64,000 nucleotides of DNA, taken from contig OW203762.1 in the NCBI GenBank assembly GCA_934045905.1, forward strand, positions 15,036,345-15,100,344, read 5' to 3'. Positions 35,001 to 45,338 of the stretch are shown one piece after another. The position numbers were made by a program, and so were the translations under genes. Within the stretch, counting starts at the first letter, position 1. Every line of letters begins with the position of its first letter. The notes below the pieces were generated by a model. The model did no database searches. It saw only the letters and a list, made by a program, of their open reading frames with translations, and was not told the DNA's origin. Source of the DNA: Leuctra nigra (Eukaryota > Arthropoda > Insecta > Plecoptera > Leuctridae).

Positions 35001-36996
35001 TACCAAAATTCACAAATACAATATTCGGAAGGTCCAGTATGTAGTTCCTCGATATAATAACAATTACGGAAGAAATACAATAGCAGTAAAAGTACCTATG
35101 ACTTTCAATAATTTGCCAGAGACCTTGCACAATTTCACTAAAATTAGTCATGTTAAATTAGGAATTAAAGATTTTTTTATAACCTAAAACATATCTCTCT
35201 TTTGTATTTCAATATGTTTTCTTTTTTTGTAGGATATTTTGTGTATTGTTTATATTGATTTCTTTTCTTTTCAGCATGAGTTTTAGTTAGTTAAGTTTTA
35301 GTTTTATTATAAGTTGTTTATTGTTTATATGTAGTACTCCTGCTGATAAGCTTAATTTATTTTATAGCTTAGCAGGGCATAGTACATATTATTTTGTATG
35401 TGTGTTTAATAAATAAATAAAAAAAAAAAAAAAAAATATGAAACGCGACAAGTTGCGATTTGACAGCGATTTGACGCTATCTGTCACCATTATAAACTGC
35501 CATCCTGGGGTGCGATCACATACAATGATAACTTTCTTGTCACGCTGACAAGTCCCTAGAAGGCCGTGAATAACATTGAGATGAGAAGCTTGTCACCGTG
35601 ACAAGCAAGTTATCATTATATGTGATCGCTCTCCTGTAGTTATTTTGAGTCGCAAGACAATCGCGCGACTCCTACTCTGCCCATTTCTCTTCTCGTTGTT
35701 ATCCAATGTTCAAATTGCAAATCTGAAGGGTTAACGATTATGAGAACCTTATTTAATGGTGAAAGTACTTTATCATTAAAACAATTTTCATACGTTTTAT
35801 ATTAAAATACGTGTTTTCGAATCCTTCCAAGAGCGTGTATGACACTGACAGTGACTGAGGAGTAGGTACAGCCGCCTCGTTATGTTATGATAAAAGCCAG
35901 TAATGAAACCAGTATTGCAAATCCCTCAAATATAATATATATTTTAGGCAACTTATACTGCGTCTGTGTACGACTGGTAGTCGCGATAGGGGGTAAGTTC
36001 TATCATGACATATAGAGGTGACTGCACGAGGGGTCCTACTGGAATCACCTCTTCTCCAATCGCTCTCCTCATCACGTGCTCCTGTGTTGCCAGTTCTGTG
36101 ATCATCTCCATCTCCGTGGTCGTCGTAGTGGGCTTGATGTTGGCGATTATACAACTGTGTCGAAGTGCCAGGATACCTGACATCCGACCACCGGCTCCTG
36201 ATCACAATCCTGCAGCCAGCGTTCACGTCATATCATTGCAAGGTGAGGTGGAGGACTTGGCCTCTTGCGCAGGAATGTTCTATTACAATTTGAAAAGCAG
36301 AATATCTGTCTTTCTTAGACACAATGACACCCCATGTCATTCCTGTACGTTTTTAGTCTCTTAAAATGCGTACAGGAATCACCCCCCATCTTTAGTAGTA
36401 AAGCGTAACTTAGCTGTAGTAGGGGAGTCCGGTAGGAATTCCAACAGGATATGCGGGTGCATAGCCAAGAGAATTGGTTGCAAATTTTAACTCAATAAGG
36501 AAGTTTTAATTCAGATATTTTGGTGAGTTTTGGAAGAATCCCTAAAACTGATTTTCTTCAAATTTTCCTTTTATTTATGTGCAATTTCAGGGCCCTTGTT
36601 TTCAGTGCTTGTTGATAATACCTATGCGCGTTGTGATCTACGCAGATGTCCGCTATCTTGAAGTGACTCTGGATCTTCCTCCCAGCTACGAGATAGTCGT
36701 GACGTCACCAGATTCCAGAGCGTTCCGCGGTCAAGATGAGCCTCCTCCAGGTAAAATATCATTCTAGATCGCCCCATGCAGTCTAAAATTAGGTAGTGAA
36801 GTAAACAATTATATGAGCTTCAAGAAATCTTCTTGTTTTGTAGACACTTTTGTTCATCTAGGGCCTTCAATATGACTTTTCACGCGGTTATCTGCGAATT
36901 GTATCAAATGGCCTTGTATCGTCTTACCATAAACCCAGCAACTGACATGCCTGCATTCTTTTCAGATTACGCCGAGTTTGGAAGCCGTCTTTAAAT
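32003..36996 (+). CDS. Small Cys-rich single-pass membrane protein with PPxY tail (CYYR1/shisa-like architecture), 5 exons
   Basis: Proposed exons are 32003-32045, 33243-33321, 36016-36242, 36646-36750 and 36968-36996; phases agree and total 483 nt (160 aa). Exon 1 would give a signal peptide (MNNILVVVVVYVMC) and is the weakest call. Exon 2 gives a compact cysteine cluster (CSLPELDCGRGYSCCGFSCC). Exon 3 carries a strong transmembrane segment (ASSVIISISVVVVVGLMLA) followed by basic residues. Exon 4 has the WW-domain ligand LPPSYE, and exon 5 ends DYAEFGSRL. Order and length match CYYR1 and the wider shisa/WBP1/VOPP1 group, whose PPxY tails recruit NEDD4-type ligases and affect trafficking. Assignment is by architecture only. 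The exon 3 acceptor could be at 36016 or 36031. Intron 2 holds a jockey/CR1-like LINE and a MITE. A possible poly(A) signal is at 37990-37995. Confidence 0.6.
32630..32760 (-). pseudogene. Possible retroelement integrase C-terminal relic
   Basis: The minus-strand reading SNSYTKHFTPAFMLYGE resembles the end of the integrase core in LTR retrotransposons, where a YN..H..TG.(S/T)PAFLL.GRE pattern is usual. Nothing else of an LTR element is visible nearby, and it lies in intron 1 of the proposed membrane-protein gene. This is a weak, short match by eye. Confidence 0.3.
33331..35437 (+). mobile_element. 5'-truncated jockey/CR1-like non-LTR retrotransposon
   Basis: A reverse transcriptase frame runs 33673-35187 with GNYRPIAILPSIEKIMERYI, QYGFRVGKST, FIDFSKAFDT, AQGSILGPTLYLLYVNNM and the YADDT box (about 34336-34350), then KYLGVMIDKNFKFK. 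The upstream part (33331-33636) is in the same frame and separated only by a TAA at 33634-33636. The endonuclease is missing, so the copy is 5' truncated. It ends in AATAAATAAAT and a poly(A) run at about 35407-35437. Target duplication could not be resolved. It sits in intron 2 of the Cys-rich membrane protein gene in the same orientation, so its AATAAA could cause premature polyadenylation. Confidence 0.9.
35512..35629. repeat. 118-bp MITE with ~40-bp terminal inverted repeats
   Basis: GCGATCACATACAATGATAA..CTTGTCACGCTGACAAG is mirrored by CTTGTCACCGTGACAAG..TTATCATTATATGTGATCGC. Only about 35 bp separate the arms. The inner CTTGTCAC(G)GTGACAAG parts are themselves palindromic. The element lies about 75 bp after the LINE tail. 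Confidence 0.8.
35856..36003 (-). repeat. ~145-bp repeat, inverted copy at 45766-45912
   Basis: The reverse complement of 35856-36003 matches 45766-45912: ACTTACCCCCTATCGCGACT, ACCAGTCGTACACAGAC, GTTGCCTAAA, and the GCTTTTATCATAACATA block, with indels between them. The 36-kb copy ends about 12 bp before the exon 3 acceptor of the membrane-protein gene, so it forms the 3' end of that intron. Origin unknown; a dispersed short element is likely. Confidence 0.75.
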
Positions 36997-37989
36997 GACA
37001 CACTGAGCCAACTTCAGCGCCCGATGTCAATAATTCTACAGGAGGAAACCTTATGTATTTACCTCATTCCGCCATGACACTATCAGAGGAAGTAAGTAAA
37101 TGCAGTGAAAGTAAAGACGACAACAATGGTCTTGTTCACGCAAAACTAATGTAGATGGCGTTGCTGTTCCAAAAACTCAAAGAGCCTAACAATGTCTATC
37201 AAAGAGCCAATCAAAGTGCAGAGCGAAAATAGAACATTTTTAAATCTTGGCGGGAGACAGCTCTGCGCTGCTAGCGCCGCGAGTGAGAGCAAATGGCTGT
37301 GAACAAGACATCAATCTAGTTGCAGACCAGTGCGACGTTAAACGCCACTGGAAGACATCAACATCTTCTCACCTCTATGCCCCATGACGTGACGTCACAC
37401 GACGCCGGCCAATCAGAGCCGCTTCTTCAGCAACATGAAGCAAGCAACATAAAGCAAGCAGCGTGTCGCCATGCAAGATGAACGTTCTCGACAAGACAAG
37501 GAATTAGCCGGCTAATCAAGGAGATTGTCACAGTCCGGCCATGGAAATGTGGTTGGGTTGGTGCATATTTTCTGAATACAAGATTCGCGGACGTAATTTT
37601 GAAACGCTTCTATGAGCCAAGGACAAGAGAGTCAAATTATGAACACTCTTGGTATAACGTATAGAAGTGTTGTACCTATGTAATAGTTTGCACTGTAGAT
37701 CGATGTTTATTGTGCACACCTATATAAACACACTTTAAATATCATTGAACTATGATTGTGCGGTTCAAAAGTTCTCAGAAATGAGGTTATGATCTAGAGG
37801 TATAACATTATGATTGGAGAACAAAACGCTTTGACAAACAAACACAAGGGATTGTAGAGAATTGGAATGTTGATTGAGAGTTGCTGAATTTAGTCTATTC
37901 CTCTCCTGCTAGCTTGTTACAATTTATTTATTTTTCTATTTCCATCCAAATAAGTTATCAATCAAGTTGATCAGTGACTTATTTGATTC

Positions 37990-37995
37990 AATAAA
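37990..37995 (+). terminator. Candidate poly(A) signal of the Cys-rich membrane protein gene
   Basis: AATAAA lies about 1 kb after the stop at 36994-36996. No gene is recognised between. The choice is tentative. Confidence 0.3.
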
Positions 37996-38010
37996 ATCAA
38001 ACCATGCTTG

Positions 38011-39035
38011 TTAATCTGATTGTCACTCTCATTCGCTCATCAACCTCCTGCCTGATCCTCATGGATAGGTATGTACCAAATGCACATTTTACTCGTAATT
38101 GTGATGTCATAATAGTGCTAAGAGATCGTATATTGGTTGAATTTTAAAAATGGAACCGTTCGACTGAGCAACCTTAAACTTTGCTTAGCCATTGTTACCA
38201 CAATGTTGGTGTATTTGACAATTTTTAGATAAATCTGTCAGAGACCTTCACGATTAATTGACATTTAAGTGACATTTTATATTTGATTTGAAACATTTTA
38301 CAAATTTAATCTAGAGAGCAACTATCACAAGAATATTAATTCGCATGCAATACGCAGGCTCGCTTATCAAAGCGGCACTTTAAACGTTTTCATTTCATAT
38401 AATATTGTTCATTAGCCATTCAAAAATACGAGTATAGGTAATCGTTGCCTATCTTCAGTGACCTATTCCCCTCAGAATGAATTATTCAGATCCTAAATAT
38501 GAATTTGAATGCACCTTTATACTATCTATAAAGCAGCACAGTGTTGCCAAGTCTTCGAGCTTTCCCACAGACTCGACGCTTGTAATTCAAATTAAGAACG
38601 AACTTTCTGCGGTTAGCCTTACTAAAGCTCGACGGAACTTTTTGATGTCATCAATTTATAATTAGTTTTTGCTCCTTATGCAAGCAAGGAGGGCGTCTGA
38701 GGTGGAGGGCAATCGAAGTTATGTTTCATGAGTGGGTTGCTGGAGGGAGGGTGGGGGGGGGGGGTTACCTGCACGGGGGCTGATTAGCAACCCAGGCGAC
38801 GCCGACGTCTTGTAGGGACGCTTCGACATAGCGTCGAGGGGGCTAGTTTTGCTGCTATTTTTAATCTCAAATTTAAAGCATTTTTTTAAAAACTTTTATC
38901 GACAGTTCAATTTGTTTATGTGAAAATTATGAATTAAACAACTACAGATTTGTTTAATCAATTAAACAAATTTAAGCAACATTAAACAACTTCAAAACCA
39001 AGAAGAAGTTAAGGTCGTGGAAGCGCTCGGCCATT
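38011..39035. other. Gene-less stretch
   Basis: This holds a short copy of a dispersed block near 38340-38380 (also near 30700), a G homopolymer near 38747-38763, and a GACGCCGACG-containing patch near 38800-38840. No exon is recognised. Confidence 0.5.
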
Positions 39036-39039
39036 TTAG

Positions 39040-39105
39040 TAAATTGAGAGAGTAAAATTGTTTCATAAGTGGGTGTAACTTTGACAGGATGTTCACATGA
39101 TAGTC
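39040..39105 (+). repeat. ~65-bp repeat, inverted copy at 42396-42466
   Basis: AAATTGAGAGAGTAAAATTG..TTTCATAAGTGGGTG..AGGATGTTCACATGAT is mirrored at 42396-42466 with about 90% identity by eye. The two copies flank 3.3 kb that contains the composite element and RT relic. This is consistent with inverted ends of a larger element or a broken duplication. Confidence 0.7.
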
Positions 39106-39109
39106 TGAT

Positions 39110-40400
39110 CTAGTGGAGCGGTCGCTCCACCCAGCCAAGTCGTACTATACACTCACACTCACTCAACATACCGTAAATGCCTAATAAACTGAGGAGCAGA
39201 CTAAACACTTTTACTGTAAGCAACAACATGGCATTTTCGGCCTACTGGATCTCAAAATTGGGAAATCTCACATTGTTGCGAAATAACTTAATTTCGAGCT
39301 ATGGCCCACCTGACAACATATACCAAATTTGGGAACAATACGTTATGCCGTTTGGGTGCTAGAGGGCCGTGAAAACAGTGAAATTACACCCCTTTTAAAA
39401 GCTATCTGATGATTCAGATTCAGATATCAGGAAACGTTGCTATCACCGCCACAGCCTAAACGGCTGAACCGATCGATATGAAAATTTTACCACATGTGCA
39501 CTTTTGGCGTCTGATGATACCTTTGTTCTTATAATTTTTTGTGCCGCCATTTTTAAACCGGAAGTGACGTCATATATCAAAAACGGCTGGACCGATTAGA
39601 ACGAAATTAGCGCCATTCGATTAAGAAGGTCATCTATAAGGAATACCAATAGTGAAAGAAGAAATGTTCTATAACCTAAACCGGAAATGACGTCATAAAA
39701 ATGACAAATCTGACTAAAATGATCTCTTATATCAATAACTACATATTCAGAAGGCTTATAATGTTACATAACATTTATAGATACAAATTTTAGGTGGCAG
39801 TGATGTCAACCGCCATTTTGAAAACCGGAAGTGATGCCGTAACTCGAGAACGGCTGGACCGATTGGAACGAAACTTTTGCTATACTTTGTAACATATTAT
39901 TTATAGCATTAACACAGTAACAAGCACAACTTTTCTTAGCAACCAAATCACAAAATCTTAGTTTTTAAAAGAATTATAATCTTTGGTGCCACAATATGTT
40001 ACAAGTTGTAATAATAAACTGAAAAAAGGAGTGATATCCCCATAAAAAACACTCCGTGTAAAAATACCAGCCAAGTCTCTTCAATTAAAAAAAAATAGAA
40101 GAAATCTAAAAATTCAGCACTGAAAAGTAGTGATATCAAAAAATTGGCCAAGTCAAAACTTTTTAAAAAATACTTGGCGCATCGTTTTTTTTAGGACATG
40201 TGTAGATGAGTACATTTCATTTCCTGCCTACTTCTATACTATTTATATGCACGATGCGCCAAGTATTTTTTGAAAAGTTTTGACTTGGCCAATTTTTTGA
40301 TATCACTACTTTTTAGTGCTGAATTTTTAGATTTCTTCTATTTTTTTTAATTGAAGAGACTTGGCTGGTATTTTTACACCGAGTGTTTTTTTATGGGGAT
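39110..40400 (+). mobile_element. Non-autonomous composite element, copy B (CTAG hairpin end, repeat body, GCCAAG hairpin end)
   Basis: It begins CTAG plus the GTGGAGCGGTCGCTCCAC hairpin and CAGCCAAGTCGTAC, runs through a 0.9-kb body, and ends in the long hairpin 40036-40400. The body carries several degenerate modules of ACCGGAAGTGACGTCAT and AAACGGCTGGACCGAT. The whole arrangement matches 20230-21553 in inverted orientation, so body and hairpin move together. No ORF encodes a recognisable transposase. One end has a terminal hairpin next to CTAG, which recalls Helitron 3' ends, but the flanking base and spacing do not fit well. Confidence 0.75.
40036..40400. repeat. Hairpin element A2 (second copy of the GCCAAG hairpin)
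   Basis: The arms run from ATCCCCATAAAA inward to CTTGGCGCATCG (about 40174-40185) and back from CGATGCGCCAAG (about 40252) to TATGGGGAT (40400). They carry GCCAAGTCTC and GCCAAGTCAA at the same relative places as copy A1 at 20.2 kb. The loop sequence differs between copies. Confidence 0.9.
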
Positions 40401-40474
40401 TGTATATTAGTCGCACATTATAATTTTTGCGTCGTGCCTTCACGTGTTATTCAACAAAACCGGGCAAAACTTTG

Positions 40475-40780
40475 AAATTTCCTATACGATTGGAGACCAA
40501 ACCCGTTAACCAATTGATCTCAAATTTTAATCATGATTAGATCACAGACAAACTTAGGGTTATCACTTGGCACATTTTTTTAAATTAAATTTCATAAGGC
40601 ACCCAGCGAGACAAGAAAATCGACCCCTTTTCACCTAAAATCAACCAATTTTTACTAATTAACAAAGCAAAAAATTGATAATGTACCCAGTGGGCAGTGA
40701 TAACCCTAAGTTTGTCTTGTATCTTGTCATGATTAAAATTTCCAATCTATTCCTAAACCCATTTTGTCTCCAATCGCATC
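40475..40780. repeat. Imperfect foldback with ~90-bp arms
   Basis: GATTGGAGACCAAACCC..AATTTTAATCATGA..CAAACTTAGGGTTATCAC (40480-40570) is mirrored by GTGATAACCCTAAGTTTG..TCATGATTAAAATT..GTCTCCAATC (40695-40780), with mismatches. The ORFs on both strands here follow from this symmetry and are not genes. Confidence 0.75.
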
Positions 40781-41890
40781 CAAAAAAAGTGAGGCGGCAA
40801 AATCGGCTACTTCGCTTCTCTACAACAATCTCAGGGGACTTCATTTGTCTGAAGAATATGATTATGTCACGTGCTCGCCTGTAAAGTTCACACCTTGACT
40901 CAAACAAAATGGCGGACGATAAGAAGCTCCCTGAGTCGTAAAACATGACAATGAGAACCATATTTACGAGCGGCTTTGCTACTAGACGCTATGTTGTTTG
41001 TAACACGCACAAACAAAGAAATGAGTGGACATTAAATGTGCGCCTTAATTTCCCGGTCCAAGGGATACGGAGAAGGGTAGAATTATTAAGCACTCACATA
41101 ACGCACGTTTCTTGAGGTGTGTTCAAGAATATTACACAGAGCACGGCGGCCAGAGATATCCAAATAATTTTGATTATAATACATTATTATGATTTTATAT
41201 TATGAATTGTTCAGAAAATATCCTCAGACAATGCACAATTGTGCCATTTTGTCCGAAATGTAATGTAATGTAATTGAGGCAATTGTGCTGCCTCATCTCC
41301 AATTTAATTGGGTTAAGTTTTTATTGTCCTGTGCCATTATTGAAGCACAATTGGAAAAATATAACTCAAAACTAACTATTGGCATTCCGATACACGGTCA
41401 ATCTTACATGACAAACTTACTTGACAAGCCTGAAAGTTTGATTACGTGAGAAGTTTTCGGTGAAGTTTGAAGACATTCAAACACGGACATAAACTTTCAT
41501 GCTTGTCTTCATGCTAAGGTAAATTAAGCTAAAATTAAAAACAATTTAAATTTTCAAATTGGGGAAAACATTAGTTAGGTAAGATGCACACATGTCCCCC
41601 AATTAATTTCCAACATCCCCCCGCATTTATTCTGGGGACGCCCATGAATATTGTATTGAACTTCTCGATAAATATTTTATGGATGATTGCAGGCAGGTAG
41701 CAGTTACGTTTAAAATATTATTAAATGTTGATACGCATTGGTTTCGTGTTTTCATCTTCAAGCTCTCTGTTGATTAATTCATGTTTGTTGAGCCAATGAG
41801 CGTCAAGCTATGAAAGATGTAACTCAGTTCCAGAGCTGAACAACTGACGGACTCATTAGTCGCATTTGTTAGAGAACACCAGAGTTTTCA
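40781..41890. other. Gene-less stretch
   Basis: Nothing recognisable was found. Short direct repeats (TGTAATGTAATGTAAT) occur near 41260-41275. Confidence 0.45.
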
Positions 41891-41894
41891 CCTG

Positions 41895-41985
41895 CCGTCA
41901 CCTAAAAATTCTGCACTGAAAAGTAGTGATATCAAAAAATTAGCCAAGTCAAAACTTTATTTGAAAATGAAAAAATACTTGGCGT
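41895..41985 (+). repeat. Single-arm fragment of the GCCAAG hairpin family
   Basis: CCTAAAAATTCTGCACTGAA..GATATCAAAAAATTAGCCAAGTCAAAACTT..ATACTTGGCG matches the inner half of one arm of the 20.2- and 40.0-kb hairpins. The opposite arm is absent. It abuts an RT relic. Confidence 0.8.
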
Positions 41986-41999
41986 GTCTACTTTCATTG

Positions 42000-42260
42000 T
42001 TTTGTAGGATAGAATATCTCGGAGGTTATATAGGTTTGCAATCACTGGTCGGAGCCTTTTTATTATAGAATGTATATGTTCGTCCCATCGTAGGTGGTGG
42101 TCAATTATAATTCCTAGATACCTTGAGGAAGTGGAAGAAATCTATTCTGATACGAGGAATTAATTACCGTTGGGAGAATATAAGATTTATATGTATTATT
42201 TCGAATATATTTATGGTTGACGCCATAAGAGCACACAGTAGAAACGTGAATGTTTGTCCG
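42000..42260 (-). pseudogene. Jockey/CR1-like reverse transcriptase relic
   Basis: Read on the minus strand, 42120-42000 gives YLGIIIDHHLRWDEHIHSI followed by an RLRPVIANLYNLRDIL-type segment, the conserved region after the RT palm. The preceding part (about 42260-42130) is still readable but frameshifted against it. Only this fragment remains. Confidence 0.8.
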
Positions 42261-42466
42261 AAAAGCAGGTGGCTGCCAGGGAGCTGCGCGCGCACTCATG
42301 GCTTGTGACGTAGCAACTAGCTCATTCCAAACTTACGCTATTCAACAAGGCAAGAAGCAAAATTAAAAAAATCTGCTATTATACAATCAGACTGAACTGA
42401 TCATGTGAACATCCTATCAAAGTTTCACCCACTTATGAAAAAATTAATCTCTCTCAATTTGCTCCA

Positions 42467-42958
42467 GTGACCGAGGGTAACAAATATTTGAGTGATCCTC
42501 CAATGCAATACAATACCTAACATGAAAGTTCAAACTGGAGCAAAAGTCACGTGTGCGATGGTAATTAGTAATTAAAAGTAAGTTGAAGGAGTTGCTAGAT
42601 CAACATTTTCCATGTATATAGGAGGTCGCCTTTAATCATCTCTTCTTTGTGGCGTCATGTCGAGTGTTGAACACGTGATCGGATCACGTAATATGGCTGC
42701 TACGGCGTGGAGAGACCTGGAAGATGCTCGGGGTATCAAATAAAACACAACAGAACATGCGAATTTAGAAACTTAAATAATATTATCGCCAAAAAGTCGG
42801 CCTTTTTTCAGTCTTCAATCTACAAAACTAGCGGCTATGTTTAGAATATTGATCTATACCTATGCATTGTTGAGAATGCTCATCATATTCTGACGAGTAT
42901 GATTTACCTATTATTTATTGCCTAGAAACAATCGCGCTTATGTTTCTTTTGACACCTG
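42467..42958. other. Gene-less stretch and putative promoter region of the DUF229 gene
   Basis: No exon is seen. The region leads into the start of the DUF229 gene. No convincing TATA box was found at the expected distance. Confidence 0.4.
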
Positions 42959-42963
42959 TCAGT
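42959..42963 (+). promoter_or_regulatory. Initiator-like TCAGT upstream of the DUF229 gene
   Basis: TCAGT, the arthropod initiator consensus, lies about 24 nt before the ATG at 42987. A short 5' UTR would result. The motif is short and may be chance. Confidence 0.3.
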
Positions 42964-42986
42964 GCTTCAGATAAATATCAACCAAA

Positions 42987-45301
42987 ATGATTCATCCTCA
43001 TCGCGAAATTTATTCTTGCCGTTTAGCACTAATTATTTCGACAATCGTCATGATGATTGTAATCTTCTCCTCCGTGTTCAAGGTCACAATGCCCTTCCCG
43101 AACAGCTGTCTCATCCCCGACCTCGATCCCTACGACCCCAGCATCTTGGAGTTTCTGGAAGTACCCGAGCCAATCATCTGCTCGGAGCGCGCTCCGCTCA
43201 CTTACACAGCACCGGTTGGAGGTCGTCAAGTGTTACATGTGGATGAAGCGGTCATCGGGCAGTACAACTTGACCTTCCAGCAAATCCGTTGTTGTTACTC
43301 GGTGATCACGAGGGTGGATGACAACAGAATTAGGTGAGGAGAGGGGGGGGGGGGGGGTGTGAACTTGTTCTGTGCTGTGTATTCCTTGAGGATGTAATAA
43401 TTTACTCTGGAAAATCCAAAATAATACAGTATAATAAAACATATTTGGGGTGAGCCTGTCCGGAACTCTGGAAATAGTTAACTATCTATGGTTAGTGAAA
43501 TTCGTGAATCCTGTTGGTTGCGGAGTTCGTGCCAATTTGATTTATTGGCTGTTTGCCCACTAACTAATGATAGTTAGCTAATCCAAAGTTGGTCCTACCC
43601 AGCATCATATTAATCCCTGATCACTTTTGAGGACATCTAAAAACTACTTTTTATGCAAAACTTTTGTTAATCATGTTAGATCGTGAAGTGACGAAGAGAA
43701 GGTGATAATATAGATGTTCAGTCTGTGTGCAGCCAATAGTGTAGGCGTCTTATCAATTAAAAATGCTTCGAAATATATTCAATTTGTTTCTTTGCAGAGA
43801 GCACAATTGCATTTCCTTCACACGCCAAGTCGTCCTCGACATCAGCGTCGATTATCTGTTGGTCCGTTGCTTCAACGAAACAGGAGATTCGGAAGTGTAC
43901 ACGAACATGCACGCCGTGGTGCAGAAGAAACATGAGGAGATCGTCAAGGAGAAGAGACATCTGAACATCCTGTTGCTCTCCATCGACTCCATGTCACGCT
44001 CGAACATGATCAGGACGATGCCCAAGACCGTAGCGCATCTCAAGGCCAACGGCTGGTTGGACTTTAAGAAGTACAACAAGGTCGGCGACAACACAGTTCC
44101 CAACATGCTGGCAATTTTATTAGGATATTTAGTTGAAAACGAAGGACCAGATGCGAAGAGAACCAAATGCTCTCCGGAGAAGGGAGTCAACTTCGACAAT
44201 TGTCCTTATCTATGGAACGATTTCCGAAACGCAGGCTACTTCACGGCATTCGCGGAGGACGTTAAACACATATCGACTTTTAACTATTTGGGAGGAGGAT
44301 TCATGAATCAACCTACTGACTTTTACTTCAGGACCTTCGTCACGGCGGCCGAAAAGGCACTCAAAGTGGTCGACCGCAACAATCCAGACATGTGTTTGGG
44401 ACCTACACCCACCACTGACATCTTTCTCAAGGTCACCCTCGACCTCGTCAAGACCTACAACAAGATATTCAGCTTCATCTGGTTAAACAACTTCAGTCAT
44501 GGTTACCTGACAAGAGCAACTCTCTTCGACACTCATTTCGTAGAGTTTATGGAGGAGCTGGAAAGCTCTGGAGCGTTGCTTGACACAATGGTTATCTTCC
44601 TCAGCGATCACGGAGCACGGTTCAGTGAAATTCGAAACACATATGTCGGATGGCTAGAAGAAAGATTGCCGTTTTTCTTCATGTGGGTTCCGAAATGGTT
44701 TAGAGTATCTCACCCTAAAGCATATACAAACTTGGAAGCACATTGCGACATTTTGACATCGCCTTTCGATCTCCACTTGACCTTGAAAGAGATCGTCGCG
44801 GAGAAGATTGGCGAGGTCAGGTCCGGCTGTCAGGGATGTCCGACATGTAGAAGCATGTTCGCCAGACCAGTGAGAGACAGATCCTGTGAGGAAGCTGGCA
44901 TCTCGTCACACTGGTGCGCCTGCGCGCTGCAAGTGCCTGTGTCCAACTCCTCGGATGTTGTCGTCAACGCAGCGCAGCATGCGGTTGACGTCATCAACAG
45001 CAAACTGTTTCACGAAGGAAGCAACACGAGTGGAATCTGTGTTCGCTTGACGCTGGACACAATACTCGAAGTGCGACAGAAAGAGTTTCTCAGCGAGGAG
45101 GCAGATGCGTTCAGCAGCTATGTTATTGTGTTTAGAACGACGCCTGGGGCTGCGATGTTCGACGCCTCCGTCGTGTACGACGATCTGGAACAGAGCTATG
45201 AAGTTGAGGGTTCCATCAGTCGGATAAACTCGTATGGGAATGATAGCAGATGTGTGAGTGGGAAAATATTGAAGCTTTATTGTTTTTGTATTGGTAGCTG
45301 A
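42987..45301 (+). CDS. DUF229 family protein (alkaline-phosphatase/sulfatase-like fold), two exons
   Basis: Exons are 42987-43333 and 43798-45301 (donor GTGAGG, acceptor TTTCTTTGCAG, phase 2), giving 616 aa. An N-terminal signal-anchor (about residues 13-31) follows a short cytoplasmic tail, so the product is probably a type II membrane or secreted protein. Family hallmarks are LNILLLSIDSMSRSN (D179), the DNTVPNMLAILLG block, YLWNDFRNAGYFTAFAEDV, and the metal-site-like FLSDHGARFSEIR (D386, H387). Length is usual for the family. Insects and nematodes carry many such genes; the substrate is unknown, and a sulfatase or phosphoesterase-like hydrolase is inferred from the fold. A poly(A) signal lies at 45333-45338. 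The last residues (YCFCIGS) look atypical, so a further 3' exon is possible but not needed. Confidence 0.92.
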
Positions 45302-45332
45302 CTGCTTTCACATTCGATGAATGTTGATGTTT

Positions 45333-45338
45333 AATAAA
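45333..45338 (+). terminator. Poly(A) signal of the DUF229 gene
   Basis: AATAAA starts 32 nt after the stop codon, in a suitable position for 3' end formation. Confidence 0.65.

Noticed and set aside
35953..36183. Minus-strand segment with PLYVMIE, like a tyrosine-kinase hinge
   Set aside because: The match is seven residues, with no other kinase motif. The plus strand has a strong transmembrane exon with correct splice phases, and the end of the segment is a dispersed repeat.
39110..40400. Helitron interpretation of the CTAG hairpin element
   Set aside because: The terminal hairpin directly abuts CTAG, the next base is A where Helitrons have T, and the other end does not start TC in an obvious way. 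It remains possible but is not supported.
40659..40961. ORFs of 69 and 100 codons on opposite strands
   Set aside because: They partly overlap an imperfect foldback, which accounts for open frames on both strands. No domain is seen.
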